A stretch of DNA of 64,000 bases from Selenomonadaceae bacterium (GTDB taxonomy: Bacteria > Bacillota > Negativicutes > Selenomonadales > Selenomonadaceae): the NCBI GenBank assembly GCA_024698045.1, contig JAILRS010000030.1, positions 32,102 through 96,101 on the forward strand, given 5' to 3'. Shown piece by piece: positions 27,637 to 36,808 of this stretch. The position numbers were made by a program, and so were the translations under genes. Each line of letters begins with the position of its first letter. Positions within the stretch are counted from its first letter, which is position 1. The notes below the pieces were generated by a model that was given only the letters and a program-made list of their open reading frames with translations, was not told the origin of the DNA and did no database searches.

Positions 27637-28956
27637 ATGAACGAAGAAAAATTGATAAAAGCCGCCGAGTCCGGCAATGTACAAGCAATGTTGGAACTTG
27701 CAAATTATTATTACGCGCAGTCTAAAAGCGGTAACGATGATAAAGTTGGCGACGTACTTTCTACAGAAGATTTTTTCGAGCTACTGAACGCGGAAGAAAA
27801 AGCAAATCCCGAATTACAGGCGAAGGCGTATAAGTATTACAGAATGGCAGCAGATGCTGGAAATGTAAAAGCAATGACGAAGGTTGCAAGTTGGCTTTAC
27901 GACGGAATAGGTACAGCCAAAAATAACGAAGAATCGCAAATGTTTTATCGCCGTGCGGCAGAATTGGGAGATCCTGACGCAATGAGAGTTGTTGCATTTA
28001 CTTCAAATGACGACGCAGAAAAATTTAAATACTATAAACTTTCGGCAGAATTGTTGGAACCAAGTTTGAATAAACAGGACTCCATAAAACAAACGGCGAT
28101 AAATTTTGCCGCAGGACGCGGAACAGAAAAAAATCTTGAAGAGGCTGAAAAATGGCTTGCCAAACTTGATGAGCAAGGCGCGGCGTCGGCAAGATTGGAA
28201 ATAGCGCAGATCACCGGTGAAAGTTCGTGGCTGGAACAGGCGGCGGAAGTTTCAATAGAAGCAATGGTGAAAATGGCTGAAAGTTTTATCAAGCAAAATG
28301 ATTTTGAAAACGCGCTGATTTGGTATGAGAAAGCCTCAAACGCCGGAAATTATGAATCAACTGCAATAATTGGTGATATTTACTACATTGGCGAGGGAAA
28401 TATTCCGCAAGACTACGCTAAAGCTTTGAAATATTACGAGCAAGCGGCTAAGCACGGCTACAATATGGCGGAGGTAAAGTTGGGTTTAATGCATTACTAC
28501 GAGCGCGGTTTTACAAAAGATTTGAAGTTAGCGTATCAGATTTTCAAAAGAATTGTCCAAAGGCGAGAAAAATTTTTCGGCGTGTACAGATTTAATAGCG
28601 TTGCAAAATTTTATTTGGGTAAAATGCTGGAGAATGGCGAAGGACATTGCAAAGACGTTGAAAAAGCGTTCACGTGGTACAAGAGGGCGGCGGCGATTGA
28701 AAGAACGTCTGAATATGAATCAACGCACGAAGTACCGGCGGCAATGTATAAAGTTGCAGATGAATATTTTATGGAGCAAAATTTTGACAAGGCAATAGAA
28801 ATTTATACAAAGCTTGCGGAAAGACGTATCAGTTCGCATTTTCCCTACAATCTTGAAGCCGCAAAAAAATTAATGTGGATGTATGAACTCGGCGAAGGTG
28901 TACCTGCAGATAAAGAAAAAGCCGCCGAATGGCGCGCAAAAATTCAAAACGATTGA
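27637..28956 (+). CDS. Sel1-repeat protein, 439 residues
   Basis: An all-helical solenoid with roughly ten Sel1-like repeats of about 36 residues (for example YKYYRMAADAGNVKAMTKVASWLYDG and LKYYEQAAKHGYNMAEVKLGLMHYYERG). It has no signal peptide, so it is probably cytoplasmic. An AAAGGAG site lies 9 nt before the ATG. It is one of five Sel1-type genes in a row, all different in length, which suggests expansion by duplication. Function is unknown; the repeats imply a scaffold or adaptor. Confidence 0.82.
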   Translation: MNEEKLIKAAESGNVQAMLELANYYYAQSKSGNDDKVGDVLSTEDFFELLNAEEKANPELQAKAYKYYRMAADAGNVKAMTKVASWLYDGIGTAKNNEESQMFYRRAAELGDPDAMRVVAFTSNDDAEKFKYYKLSAELLEPSLNKQDSIKQTAINFAAGRGTEKNLEEAEKWLAKLDEQGAASARLEIAQITGESSWLEQAAEVSIEAMVKMAESFIKQNDFENALIWYEKASNAGNYESTAIIGDIYYIGEGNIPQDYAKALKYYEQAAKHGYNMAEVKLGLMHYYERGFTKDLKLAYQIFKRIVQRREKFFGVYRFNSVAKFYLGKMLENGEGHCKDVEKAFTWYKRAAAIERTSEYESTHEVPAAMYKVADEYFMEQNFDKAIEIYTKLAERRISSHFPYNLEAAKKLMWMYELGEGVPADKEKAAEWRAKIQND

Positions 28957-29039
28957 AAAAAGATTTTGGCTTGAGTGCGTCGAATATTTCGGTACGTTCG
29001 GCGTACTCAAATTTTTATCAAATGGAGGAGAAAAATTTT

Positions 29040-29868
29040 ATGGATAAGTCGGAAGAAATTCAAGAATTAACAGATTATTTTTTTTGAAAAAAATAGTGTC
29101 GGCGACTACGTAGAAGCAGTTAAAACTTTATAAAAATTATCTGATTTAGGCGATATGGATTCAACAAATTTGCTCGGCACAATGTATCGTTTGGGTGAAG
29201 ATGGCGTTGAGCAAGATTCAAAAAAAGCTCTTGAGTATTACAAGAAAGGCGAAGATTGGTTTTCTATCGCTGACATTTATTATCACGGTGCGCCAAACAT
29301 TGAACCGGATATTGAAAAAGCTCTCCAATATTGCCTTCAAGCTGTCGCAAAAAAAGATAGCGATAAAATTGAAATGTGCAGGGCAATGGCATTGTTATCC
29401 TTAATATATCGTGATAAGTCCAATACCGAAGAAAGTTTTGAATGGTTCAAACAAGCTCTCCAAACAGGCGGTTTGTTTCTCGGCTTAGAAGAAGAATTTT
29501 ACGATTTTTATCTGCGCGATGCCAAAATCGGAAATGTTCAATCTATGCTTATATTGGAGAATTTTGAACGTAATCGAGGCAATAAGACTATTGCTGACGA
29601 GTGGTTTAAACGCGCTTTGAATTGGGATAATCCGGAAAATATTTATGACGCTGATACAATCAGACAAATCGGGGATTGGTATCGTATAGGCAATGAAATT
29701 AGTAAATTTATACCTTTTGATCAGGATACATCAAAAGCTATTCTGTGGCTAGAGAGAGCAAAAGATATTTTTAATGATGCGGAATCTGAGGAAATTTTAT
29801 ATGAAATTTATCGTAGATTTTTGACGGATTTATATGAAATTTTGACGGAGGAAGAAAATGAACAGTAA
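29040..29868 (+). pseudogene. Sel1-repeat protein gene with frameshift and nonsense codon
   Basis: An ATG at 29040 with GGAGGAG upstream starts MDKSEEIQELTDYFF and then stops at a TGA just after a run of eight T (29078-29085). With seven T the frame would read on as FEKNSVGDYVEAVKTL, then meet a TAA at 29131-29133 where glutamine (CAA) is expected, and then continue as KLSDLGDMDSTNLLG to the normal end at 29868. Two independent disablements therefore separate the good start from the Sel1 repeats. A shorter product could start at the ATG at 29155, which lacks a clear ribosome binding site. Confidence 0.75.
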
Positions 29869-30706
29869 GAAAGACGCTCTCAAATTTTATGAAATTGGTT
29901 GCCGCGCTAAAAATCTTTTTCTTTACGATGTTGCGATAAAATATCTTACAAAGGCTGCGGAATGTGGTAATGCCGATGCAATGTATTTACTGGGCAATAT
30001 TTACAAAAACGCGAATTGGGACTATGAGCTTCAAAAAGAAGATGAACGAATTGTAATCAATGATGACGAACAATTTTTCAAATGGTATAAACGCGCCGCC
30101 GATAAAGGTTGTAAGGAGGCATTTATCGAGGTCGCATTGTATTATCTTGAAGAAGATAATCTGGAGTACAATAAACGTGCCGCCAACAAATGGTTAAAGC
30201 TGGCAATAAGTTGGAATCAATCTGCCGCCGAAAAAGGGGATCCGGTTGCTATGCTCGCCGTTGCCGAAGCTTATTCACGATATAATTCCAGGAAAACGCT
30301 TAACTACGGAGGATTGTTCGGTAAAGAGCCGTTATCGGATAAATGGCGCAAGTTGGCTTTCGCTATCTTTAAGCGGCTTGCTGATGAAGGCGACGCTGAG
30401 GCTATGACTAATTTGGGAATAATGTTTTACTATGGTGAGGGTGTTACCGAGAATTATGCAGAAAGTGTTCGATTCTTGAAGAGAGCGGCGGAATCCGACG
30501 ACGATGAAATTAAAATCCGTGATTCCATATCGTTTTACAAAAAGGCGGCTCAACTGAGAGATTTTATTTCAATGAGAATTCTTTGGAACCGTTATAAGAC
30601 GGGAAAAGGTGTTGAGAAAAATTTAGCTGAAGCCGAACGCTGGTTAAATAAAAGCCAAGAAATTCAAACTGAATTTTTGACAGTTTTAAAGCGGGAGGAA
30701 AATTGA
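29858..30706 (+). CDS. Sel1-repeat protein, 282 residues
   Basis: A soluble helical protein with Sel1 repeats along its length (KYLTKAAECGNADAMYLLGNIY, LADEGDAEAMTNLGIMFYYGEG, WNRYKTGKGVEKNLAEAERWL). It overlaps the previous frame by 11 nt, and its stop overlaps the next start (ATGA), so expression is coupled. A GGAGG precedes the ATG. No catalytic motif is seen. Confidence 0.8.
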   Translation: MNSKKDALKFYEIGCRAKNLFLYDVAIKYLTKAAECGNADAMYLLGNIYKNANWDYELQKEDERIVINDDEQFFKWYKRAADKGCKEAFIEVALYYLEEDNLEYNKRAANKWLKLAISWNQSAAEKGDPVAMLAVAEAYSRYNSRKTLNYGGLFGKEPLSDKWRKLAFAIFKRLADEGDAEAMTNLGIMFYYGEGVTENYAESVRFLKRAAESDDDEIKIRDSISFYKKAAQLRDFISMRILWNRYKTGKGVEKNLAEAERWLNKSQEIQTEFLTVLKREEN

Positions 30707-31761
30707 TGAATTCAACAAGTAAAGGATATGGAACGCTGTATACATTTTTTGAAGATGAAGAGCGAATGAAATATTATCGTCAAGCCGCCGCACACGGAAA
30801 TTTAACGGCTATGAAGGAACTGGCGTATTTTCTAAGATACGGCAAGGGAATTGAACAAAATTGCCGAGAGTCATTTCAATGGTACTTGAGAGCGGCAAGT
30901 TTTTACGATGTTGACGCAATTTTTACTGTAGCCGAAATGTACGCCGCCGAAATTGGTACAGCGCAAAATTTGCCAAAATCACTGGAACTTTATAAAAAAA
31001 TTGCCAACAGTAACCTTTTTGAAAAGATTGACAGAAAATTTGCCGCAAAAAAAATCGCCTACATTTATGAAAAATTTTTTAATGACGGTCGAATGATGAT
31101 TAAATGGCTAAAAAAATCTGCGTTGCTTGGAGATACCGACGCACGGTTTTTTATTGCCGAGATTTACCGCGATGGTAAATTTATTGAAAGTTCCGGCGAA
31201 GACGCGCTAAAATGGTTTACTGCAATTCTTAATGATAAAAATTTGTCGAATGAAGAAAGATATTCCGCCGCCTTCGAGATAGCCCAAATGTTTCATAAAG
31301 GTAAGGCAGTCGCGCGTAGTGACACAGAGGCTGTTAAATATTTCAAACTATCGACAAAAGCCAATATAGTTATAGCAAGACGGGCGTATAATACTCTTGC
31401 CCAAATTTATTGCACAAGTAAAGAAATTGCACCAAACATCGGAATGGTTTTGCATTGGTTGAAAAAAGCTATTGATGTCGGAAGTCGTCAAGCTATGTGG
31501 ATTGCAACTAAAATTTATCGTGACGGAAAATTTGGTGTTCGTCAAAATGGGGAAAAAGCATTGGCAATACTTTTTGAGTCCGCTGAACAAAATTTTGATA
31601 CAGTGAACAAAGTTTCAGCTATGCGAATGATTGCCGAAATGTACGACAAAGGATTGGCAGTGCCTGAAGATAAACAAAAAGCCGTCAAATTGTATCAAGA
31701 AGCAGATTTAATTAGCAGTGAATGGATTCAAGCCATCAATAATTTACAACTTCAAGTTTGA
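30703..31761 (+). CDS. Sel1-repeat protein, 352 residues
   Basis: A Sel1-repeat solenoid (RQAAAHGNLTAMKELAYFLRYG, KKSALLGDTDARFFIAEIYRDG, KAIDVGSRQAMWIATKIYRDG) with about eight repeats. No signal peptide. Its start codon overlaps the stop of the upstream Sel1 gene in an ATGA arrangement with GGAGG upstream. It is the last Sel1 gene of the run and is followed by the leucine-rich-repeat gene after 31 nt. Confidence 0.8.
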   Translation: MMNSTSKGYGTLYTFFEDEERMKYYRQAAAHGNLTAMKELAYFLRYGKGIEQNCRESFQWYLRAASFYDVDAIFTVAEMYAAEIGTAQNLPKSLELYKKIANSNLFEKIDRKFAAKKIAYIYEKFFNDGRMMIKWLKKSALLGDTDARFFIAEIYRDGKFIESSGEDALKWFTAILNDKNLSNEERYSAAFEIAQMFHKGKAVARSDTEAVKYFKLSTKANIVIARRAYNTLAQIYCTSKEIAPNIGMVLHWLKKAIDVGSRQAMWIATKIYRDGKFGVRQNGEKALAILFESAEQNFDTVNKVSAMRMIAEMYDKGLAVPEDKQKAVKLYQEADLISSEWIQAINNLQLQV

Positions 31762-31792
31762 AAAAGTTTTATAAAGGAAAGGAAAATTTGTT

Positions 31793-32512
31793 ATGGAACG
31801 TTATATGGATTTTGAGTATGAAAAAATTAATTCCGAAATAAAAATAGAAAAATATTACGGTTCTGCAAAGTCCGTGAATATCCCCTCACAAATAGAAAAT
31901 TTACCTGTCACTGAAATTGGGGCTTATGCGTTCAGTGATTGTAATTCTTTGACGAGTGCAAATATACCTGATTCTGTTAAAGGATTGGGATTCAGTGCTT
32001 TTGAACGTTGCAAATCATTGACCGAAATTTCTATACCGAATTCTGTAATGGAAATTGGTATGTGTGCTTTTTCAGACTGCATTTCGCTGAAAAGTATTGC
32101 TCTCCCGAAATCTTTAAAAGAAATTAGCATTGGTGTTTTTTCAGGTTGCAGTTCGTTGACAAATATTAACATTCCAAATTCAGTAACAGTAATTAACTTG
32201 AGTGCGTTTGAAGAATGTAAGTCATTGAAAAAAATCGTTATCCCTGATTCGGTAACTTATATCGGACAATGTGCCTTTTTCAGGTGCAGTTCTTTAACTA
32301 GTGTCACTATTTCCAACTCATTAACTAAAATTGATACGTGGGTTTTTAAAGAATGTAGTTCGCTGGCTAATGTCATTATTCCCGATTCAGTAACCGAAAT
32401 TGAATGGGGAGCTTTTGCAAATTGTAGTTCGTTAAAAAATATTACTATTCCAAATTCAGCTATTAAAATTGATTCAGAGGCTTTTTGGAATTGTAATGCA
32501 CTAATACGGTAA
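31793..32512 (+). CDS. BspA-type leucine-rich repeat protein
   Basis: A 239-residue protein made almost entirely of eight or so 23-residue BspA-like repeats of the pattern AFxxCxSLxxIxIPxSVxxIG. The N-terminal about 40 residues cap the solenoid. Unlike surface BspA proteins it has no signal peptide or anchor, so it is probably cytoplasmic, an LRR adaptor in the same transcript as the Sel1 proteins. An AAAGGAAAGG site lies upstream of the ATG. Confidence 0.82.
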   Translation: MERYMDFEYEKINSEIKIEKYYGSAKSVNIPSQIENLPVTEIGAYAFSDCNSLTSANIPDSVKGLGFSAFERCKSLTEISIPNSVMEIGMCAFSDCISLKSIALPKSLKEISIGVFSGCSSLTNINIPNSVTVINLSAFEECKSLKKIVIPDSVTYIGQCAFFRCSSLTSVTISNSLTKIDTWVFKECSSLANVIIPDSVTEIEWGAFANCSSLKNITIPNSAIKIDSEAFWNCNALIR

Positions 32513-32517
32513 AATTA

Positions 32518-32817
32518 TTACAAGTCACGGAAAATTTTTTGATGAATGAATTCGTCTTTGTCCAGCTCGCTCATCAGTTCCCACGTTTTTTCCATTTCTA
32601 AATTGTTGCCTGAGGAACGAGCGACAAGTTGAACGGCTTGAGATTCTCCTAAAATAGCATCGGCAATTAAAGTGGCGGCGGTCTTATCGCTGTACTTCGG
32701 TGCTAAAACTTTGTAAAAAGTGGTACGACGTTCGGATTTCAGTTGCGCTTCCACTACTTCCATTTGCGCCTTTGTATGTTTAAGACGTTCGGAAATATCT
32801 TTAAGTTTTTTGTCCAC
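32518..32817 (-). CDS. Unrecognised small helical protein, start uncertain
   Basis: A 99-residue protein with a strong coiled-coil pattern at its N terminus (KKLKDISERLKHTKAQMEVVEAQLKSE) and no known domain. It converges on the LRR gene with a 5-nt gap. The frame stays open for about 50 codons upstream of the GTG at 32817 (VSRKQIQLIAAGIL, RKNQKFVDKVEE) without an ATG, so the native N terminus may be longer or lost. A small regulatory or phage-type protein is possible. Confidence 0.45.
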   Translation of the reverse strand: MDKKLKDISERLKHTKAQMEVVEAQLKSERRTTFYKVLAPKYSDKTAATLIADAILGESQAVQLVARSSGNNLEMEKTWELMSELDKDEFIHQKIFRDL

Positions 32818-33027
32818 TTCTTCTACTTTGTCTACAAATTTTTGATTTTTGCGAAGAATCCCGGCGGCGATAAGTTGAATTTGTTTACGACTGACAATGC
32901 TAAAACTGCTATTGATAATATTCTTCTCAAACTTAAAAATTTTCAGCGCAAAACTAACATACGTATTCGATTAATCAAGTCGTTCGGTTACGGACGACTT
33001 ATTTTGTATCATAGGGAGATGATTTTT

Positions 33028-34407
33028 ATGGAAGGTCTTACGGAAAAAGTTCTCGGGATTATTCGCGGCAATTTTCCCAACGGTATCCGAAATGATTTTA
33101 TCGACATCAGTAAAGTTCTGCGCATTTATTCGGCTAATTATCCCGACGAAGATATTTCCCCTTACTCGGTTACACAAATTATTCTCGGTCACGGTATCGA
33201 AAACAAAGGCAGATTTTATTTCATCAACGAAAGCGAACTCGACGAAATCAAAAGCCTGTTTAACAAGATAATCAAAAAATATTCGGCGATTTATTATTCA
33301 GCCGTTTATGACCGTCATCATGATTTGTTTAATCGTGTGCATATCTTTTCGCCCGAGGTTTTGAAAAATGTTCTGCGTACTTCGCTCAATAATTACTTTT
33401 ACTCCGAGGATTTTTGTTCGCCGAAAAAAACTGTACGGCTCGACGACGAAGTAAAAAAATTTTTCGCGGCTAATCGTCTCGTGTCGCTTGCCGATTTGCA
33501 GGAAAATTTTCCTTACGTTTCGCCCGATAAACTCCTAAAAATCGTCTCCGATACTAAAATGTATTTGCCAACTATGAACGATAAATTTATTCTGCAAAAC
33601 AAAATCCAATTCGATTCAGAAGAAATTGCCGAAGCCGAAAAACAAATCGCCCTGTGTATCACCGAAAACGGTTACGCCACAAACGACGACTATAGTTTGT
33701 CTTCAACCTTCGCACTTAATTCCGAAATCCGCCCAAAGGATATTCGTAATTTGGTCTATGAAAAATTTCTCGCCCCCAAATTTTCAAAACGCGCCGGAAA
33801 ATTATTCGCCAAAGGTAATAACGCTTCCGCCACAAATCTTTCGCCCGTGAAAGCTCTGCGCGAATCTATTGCCGACAAAAACGAAGTATCAGCCAATCAA
33901 ATTTTCGCGCTGGCAAACAAGTTGAGGATAAACCAAACAATTACATTGGGCGGTATATCGTGCGAACTCACTCGTGTAAGTAAAGACCTGTTTATAAAAA
34001 ATTCTCTCATAACTTTTGACGTCGATGCCGTTGATGCCGCGCTGACTCCCTTTGTGCGTGGCAAAATTATTCCGTTGCAAGCCGTTAACAGTTTTACGGG
34101 TTTCCCTCCCGTTGTCGGCGGCTACCCGTGGAATCTCTTTTTACTCGAGGAGTTTTTGAGAAAACACAGCCGCAAATATAAATTTATCGCTCCTGCATTC
34201 AACGGTAACAATATCGGCGCAATTTATCCCGCCTCAATGAATTTTTGTGACTATAACGAATTGCAAGCCGCCGCCGTCGTTCAAGAAAAAATTCCGCTCA
34301 ATATGGTTGCTGTAGAAAACTTTCTTATAAACAACGGTTTTAGATTGAAGAAAATAGCCAAGGTAACCGAAAACATCATTTCATTGGCAAACAAATTATT
34401 TAAGTGA
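33028..34407 (+). CDS. Unrecognised 459-residue protein upstream of BREX
   Basis: A large soluble protein that I cannot assign. The N-terminal about 75 residues (LTEKVLGIIRGNFPNGIRNDFIDISKVLR) and a segment near residue 155 (RLVSLADLQENFPYVSPDKLLKIV) look like winged-helix units, so several DNA- or protein-binding wHTH modules in series are possible. No catalytic motif is visible. The ATG at 33028 follows AGGGAG. A longer open frame reaches back to 32743 but overlaps the opposite-strand gene. It precedes the BREX promoter by about 50 bp and could be a regulator or accessory factor; this is inference from position. Confidence 0.6.
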   Translation: MEGLTEKVLGIIRGNFPNGIRNDFIDISKVLRIYSANYPDEDISPYSVTQIILGHGIENKGRFYFINESELDEIKSLFNKIIKKYSAIYYSAVYDRHHDLFNRVHIFSPEVLKNVLRTSLNNYFYSEDFCSPKKTVRLDDEVKKFFAANRLVSLADLQENFPYVSPDKLLKIVSDTKMYLPTMNDKFILQNKIQFDSEEIAEAEKQIALCITENGYATNDDYSLSSTFALNSEIRPKDIRNLVYEKFLAPKFSKRAGKLFAKGNNASATNLSPVKALRESIADKNEVSANQIFALANKLRINQTITLGGISCELTRVSKDLFIKNSLITFDVDAVDAALTPFVRGKIIPLQAVNSFTGFPPVVGGYPWNLFLLEEFLRKHSRKYKFIAPAFNGNNIGAIYPASMNFCDYNELQAAAVVQEKIPLNMVAVENFLINNGFRLKKIAKVTENIISLANKLFK

Positions 34408-34444
34408 ACTCCAAAAAATAAACCATTTCGGCGGCAAGGAAATT

Positions 34445-34463
34445 AATCTAGCAAGACTAGATT
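34445..34463. promoter_or_regulatory. Dyad overlapping the BREX promoter (candidate operator)
   Basis: AATCTAG and CTAGATT form a perfect 7-bp inverted repeat with a 5-nt spacer. The right arm runs 2 bp into the -35 box of the BREX promoter, where a bound dimer would block RNA polymerase. Confidence 0.5.
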
Positions 34464-34490
34464 GCATAACAAAATAAAGAGTTGTATAAT
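34462..34490 (+). promoter_or_regulatory. Sigma-70 type promoter of the BREX operon
   Basis: TTGCAT (34462-34467) and a perfect TATAAT (34485-34490) are separated by 17 bp. The expected start site near 34497 lies only about 5 nt before the brxP ATG at 34502, so the message would be nearly leaderless. Confidence 0.75.
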
Positions 34491-34501
34491 GATTTTTAAT
34501 T

Positions 34502-36793
34502 ATGTATAAGTACGAATTTGATAGCGCGACGGGCGGTGTTCTTCTTCTAAATACGGAAGTAACGATGTCTAAGGAACCTCGCCCGGTTTTTGCTGAAGAA
34601 ATGAATACCTTGGGATTTAATAACCATTGGCGTTACGAAAACCAAAATGACATTCCCTACCTTTGGGCGGAGGCGAGTAATTATTTCTATCGGGGGAAAA
34701 AAATTGCGGTGGTTAAGGGCGGATCTCTTTACGAAAAACCTCAATTGGAAGTTGTTGAGGACAGCGGCGTAAACGAAAATGAAACTCTCTTACCCATTGA
34801 TTTGGAAGGAATGTCAAAGAAAAATTTCGAGCTAATGGAAAGTCTGCGACAAGTTACCATTAAGCGCATCTATAATTATTGGAAGAAGAAAAAGAATCTC
34901 GATTGTTTTCATGTGGCGTTCAGCGGCGGCAAAGATTCAATAGTCCTTCTCGACTTGGTAAAGCATGCTTTGCCTAAGTCTTCTTTTATTGTCGTTTTCG
35001 GCGATACGCAAATGGAATTCCCCGACACCTACAAGATTATTAATTTGGTTGAAAGTCAGTGTGCTCAAGAGAACATAGGTTTTTATCGTGCCAAAGCGAA
35101 GATGTCGCCCGAAGAGAGTTGGAAACTTTTTGGCGCGCCCTCAAGTACTCTGCGCTGGTGTTGCTCCGTTCATAAGGCCGCTCCGCAAACTTTAAAGATT
35201 CGAGAGATTTTAGGCAAAGAAAATTTTGTCGGTGTCGATTTTGTCGGCGTTCGTGGTCAGGAAAGTGTAAGACGTTCGGAATATACAGTAGAAAATGTCA
35301 GCCGAAAACAACGCGGACAATATTCGCATAACTCTATCTTGGAATGGAGTTCCGCAGAAGTTTGGTTGTATATCTTTATGTACGGCTTGCCGATAAATGA
35401 AACTTATAAAAAGGGAAATTCTCGCGCCGGTTGTCTTCTTTGCCCAATGAGCGGAGGCAGAGCAAATTTTTTTCGCTACAATTCTTATCCCGACAAAATC
35501 AAAGAATTTATGAATTACATTGCCGAAAATGTCACAGACGAAAATATTGACTCTTACATAACAAATGGCGGTTGGATAAATCGCAGAAACGGCAGAGATT
35601 TAATAAATCCGCTGACAAATTACAGCGAAGAAATTTCCGACGGGTACTTTTACATCAAAGTCAGTAATCCGAAAAGCGATTGGCGCGAATGGATTAAAAC
35701 TATTGAAGGTAAAGAAGGATTAGAAATACCCCCATACGAAGTGACTACCGATTCAGAAACGGGCAATCTTGTCGCGAAATTTAAAGCTGTTTACGATAAA
35801 ACCACCGCGATGAAATTATTCAAATCTGTCTTTCATAAAGTGGCGGCATGTGTTGCTTGCGGTGTCTGTGAAGCAAATTGCAGTCACAGCGCAATTTCAT
35901 TCGATAATGGTGTTCTTCATGTTGACGGAAAAAAATGCGTTCACTGTTTACAATGTCACAATATAGAATGCGGCTGCCTTTTATATCATTCGACTGAATT
36001 ACCTTTGAAAGGAGATAAAAAATTGAAACAAAGTTTAAATACGTTTGCTGACCACGCTCCAAAGCCTGAATGGATAAAAAGCTTTTTCAACTATACGGAT
36101 AAATTTTTTGAGAGCAATACACTTGGAAATAATCAATTTAATTTCTTTAAAAGATTTCTTTATGATGCCGCTCTTGTTAATAAAAAAGATAAATCTATCA
36201 CTCCGTTTACCGAACTTGTAAAGAAAATAGGTTGGGATTCTCCGACGGCTTGGGGCTTAATTTTGGTTAATCTTATCTACAGCAACAGGCAAATCAGGTG
36301 GTATATTGAAAATTTTCCAATCAATGAAGGAATTAGCCGCAAAATTGTCGAAGAACAGTTGAAAGCGATTGAAGTTTCTGATAAAGATTCAAAATCTATC
36401 GCCAAAGCGTTTAAAAGGTTGTGCGAAATTCCTTTGGGAACTGTGTTGCATTTCGGCACTACGACCAGCGAAGGGCGCAACCTTGCGACATTGACGCGCA
36501 CCAAGGCAAGAGTCGATGACATTCGTGTTATTCTCTACTCTTTTTATAAATTCGCCGAAGAGATTGACTGGTACAATTTAACTTTATCGCGTATGATGAA
36601 TGATTCTTATTCCGGCGGTGTTAGTCCCACGAAAATTTTTGGCATTGACTATGAAGAAATGAGACGGATTTTAAACGGGCTATCAGCAAATTATCCCGAG
36701 TTTATTTATAGTTCGTTTACTCATGACCTTGAAAAAATTTCGCTTAAGAAAGAAAAGACATCGGAGGACGTATTGAATTTATTTGAGACCTAA
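34502..36793 (+). CDS. brxP: BrxP: PAPS reductase/DndC-like PP-loop protein with ferredoxin domain (BREX type 4)
   Basis: A 763-residue protein that defines type 4 BREX. An N-terminal region of about 130 residues is followed by a PP-loop ATP pyrophosphatase domain with FSGGKDS at 141-146, CCSVHK near 220 and a distal CLLCP cysteine pair near 318. It is the same fold as PAPS reductases and DndC/SspD. Residues about 448-495 hold a two-cluster ferredoxin pattern (CVACGVCEANC, CVHCLQCHNIECGC). The C-terminal 250 residues are helical with no known catalytic motif. It is probably the sulfur-activating enzyme, working with the cysteine desulfurase encoded five genes on. The ATG sits about 5 nt after the predicted start site; an internal ATG at 34565 with GGAAG is an alternative. 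Confidence 0.88.
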   Translation: MYKYEFDSATGGVLLLNTEVTMSKEPRPVFAEEMNTLGFNNHWRYENQNDIPYLWAEASNYFYRGKKIAVVKGGSLYEKPQLEVVEDSGVNENETLLPIDLEGMSKKNFELMESLRQVTIKRIYNYWKKKKNLDCFHVAFSGGKDSIVLLDLVKHALPKSSFIVVFGDTQMEFPDTYKIINLVESQCAQENIGFYRAKAKMSPEESWKLFGAPSSTLRWCCSVHKAAPQTLKIREILGKENFVGVDFVGVRGQESVRRSEYTVENVSRKQRGQYSHNSILEWSSAEVWLYIFMYGLPINETYKKGNSRAGCLLCPMSGGRANFFRYNSYPDKIKEFMNYIAENVTDENIDSYITNGGWINRRNGRDLINPLTNYSEEISDGYFYIKVSNPKSDWREWIKTIEGKEGLEIPPYEVTTDSETGNLVAKFKAVYDKTTAMKLFKSVFHKVAACVACGVCEANCSHSAISFDNGVLHVDGKKCVHCLQCHNIECGCLLYHSTELPLKGDKKLKQSLNTFADHAPKPEWIKSFFNYTDKFFESNTLGNNQFNFFKRFLYDAALVNKKDKSITPFTELVKKIGWDSPTAWGLILVNLIYSNRQIRWYIENFPINEGISRKIVEEQLKAIEVSDKDSKSIAKAFKRLCEIPLGTVLHFGTTTSEGRNLATLTRTKARVDDIRVILYSFYKFAEEIDWYNLTLSRMMNDSYSGGVSPTKIFGIDYEEMRRILNGLSANYPEFIYSSFTHDLEKISLKKEKTSEDVLNLFET

Positions 36794-36808
36794 AAGGGGT
36801 TGACGGCG

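Noticed and set aside
32743..33027. N-terminal extension of the 459-residue protein before BREX
   Set aside because: It overlaps a protein-like gene on the other strand, and an AGGGAG site places the start at 33028.
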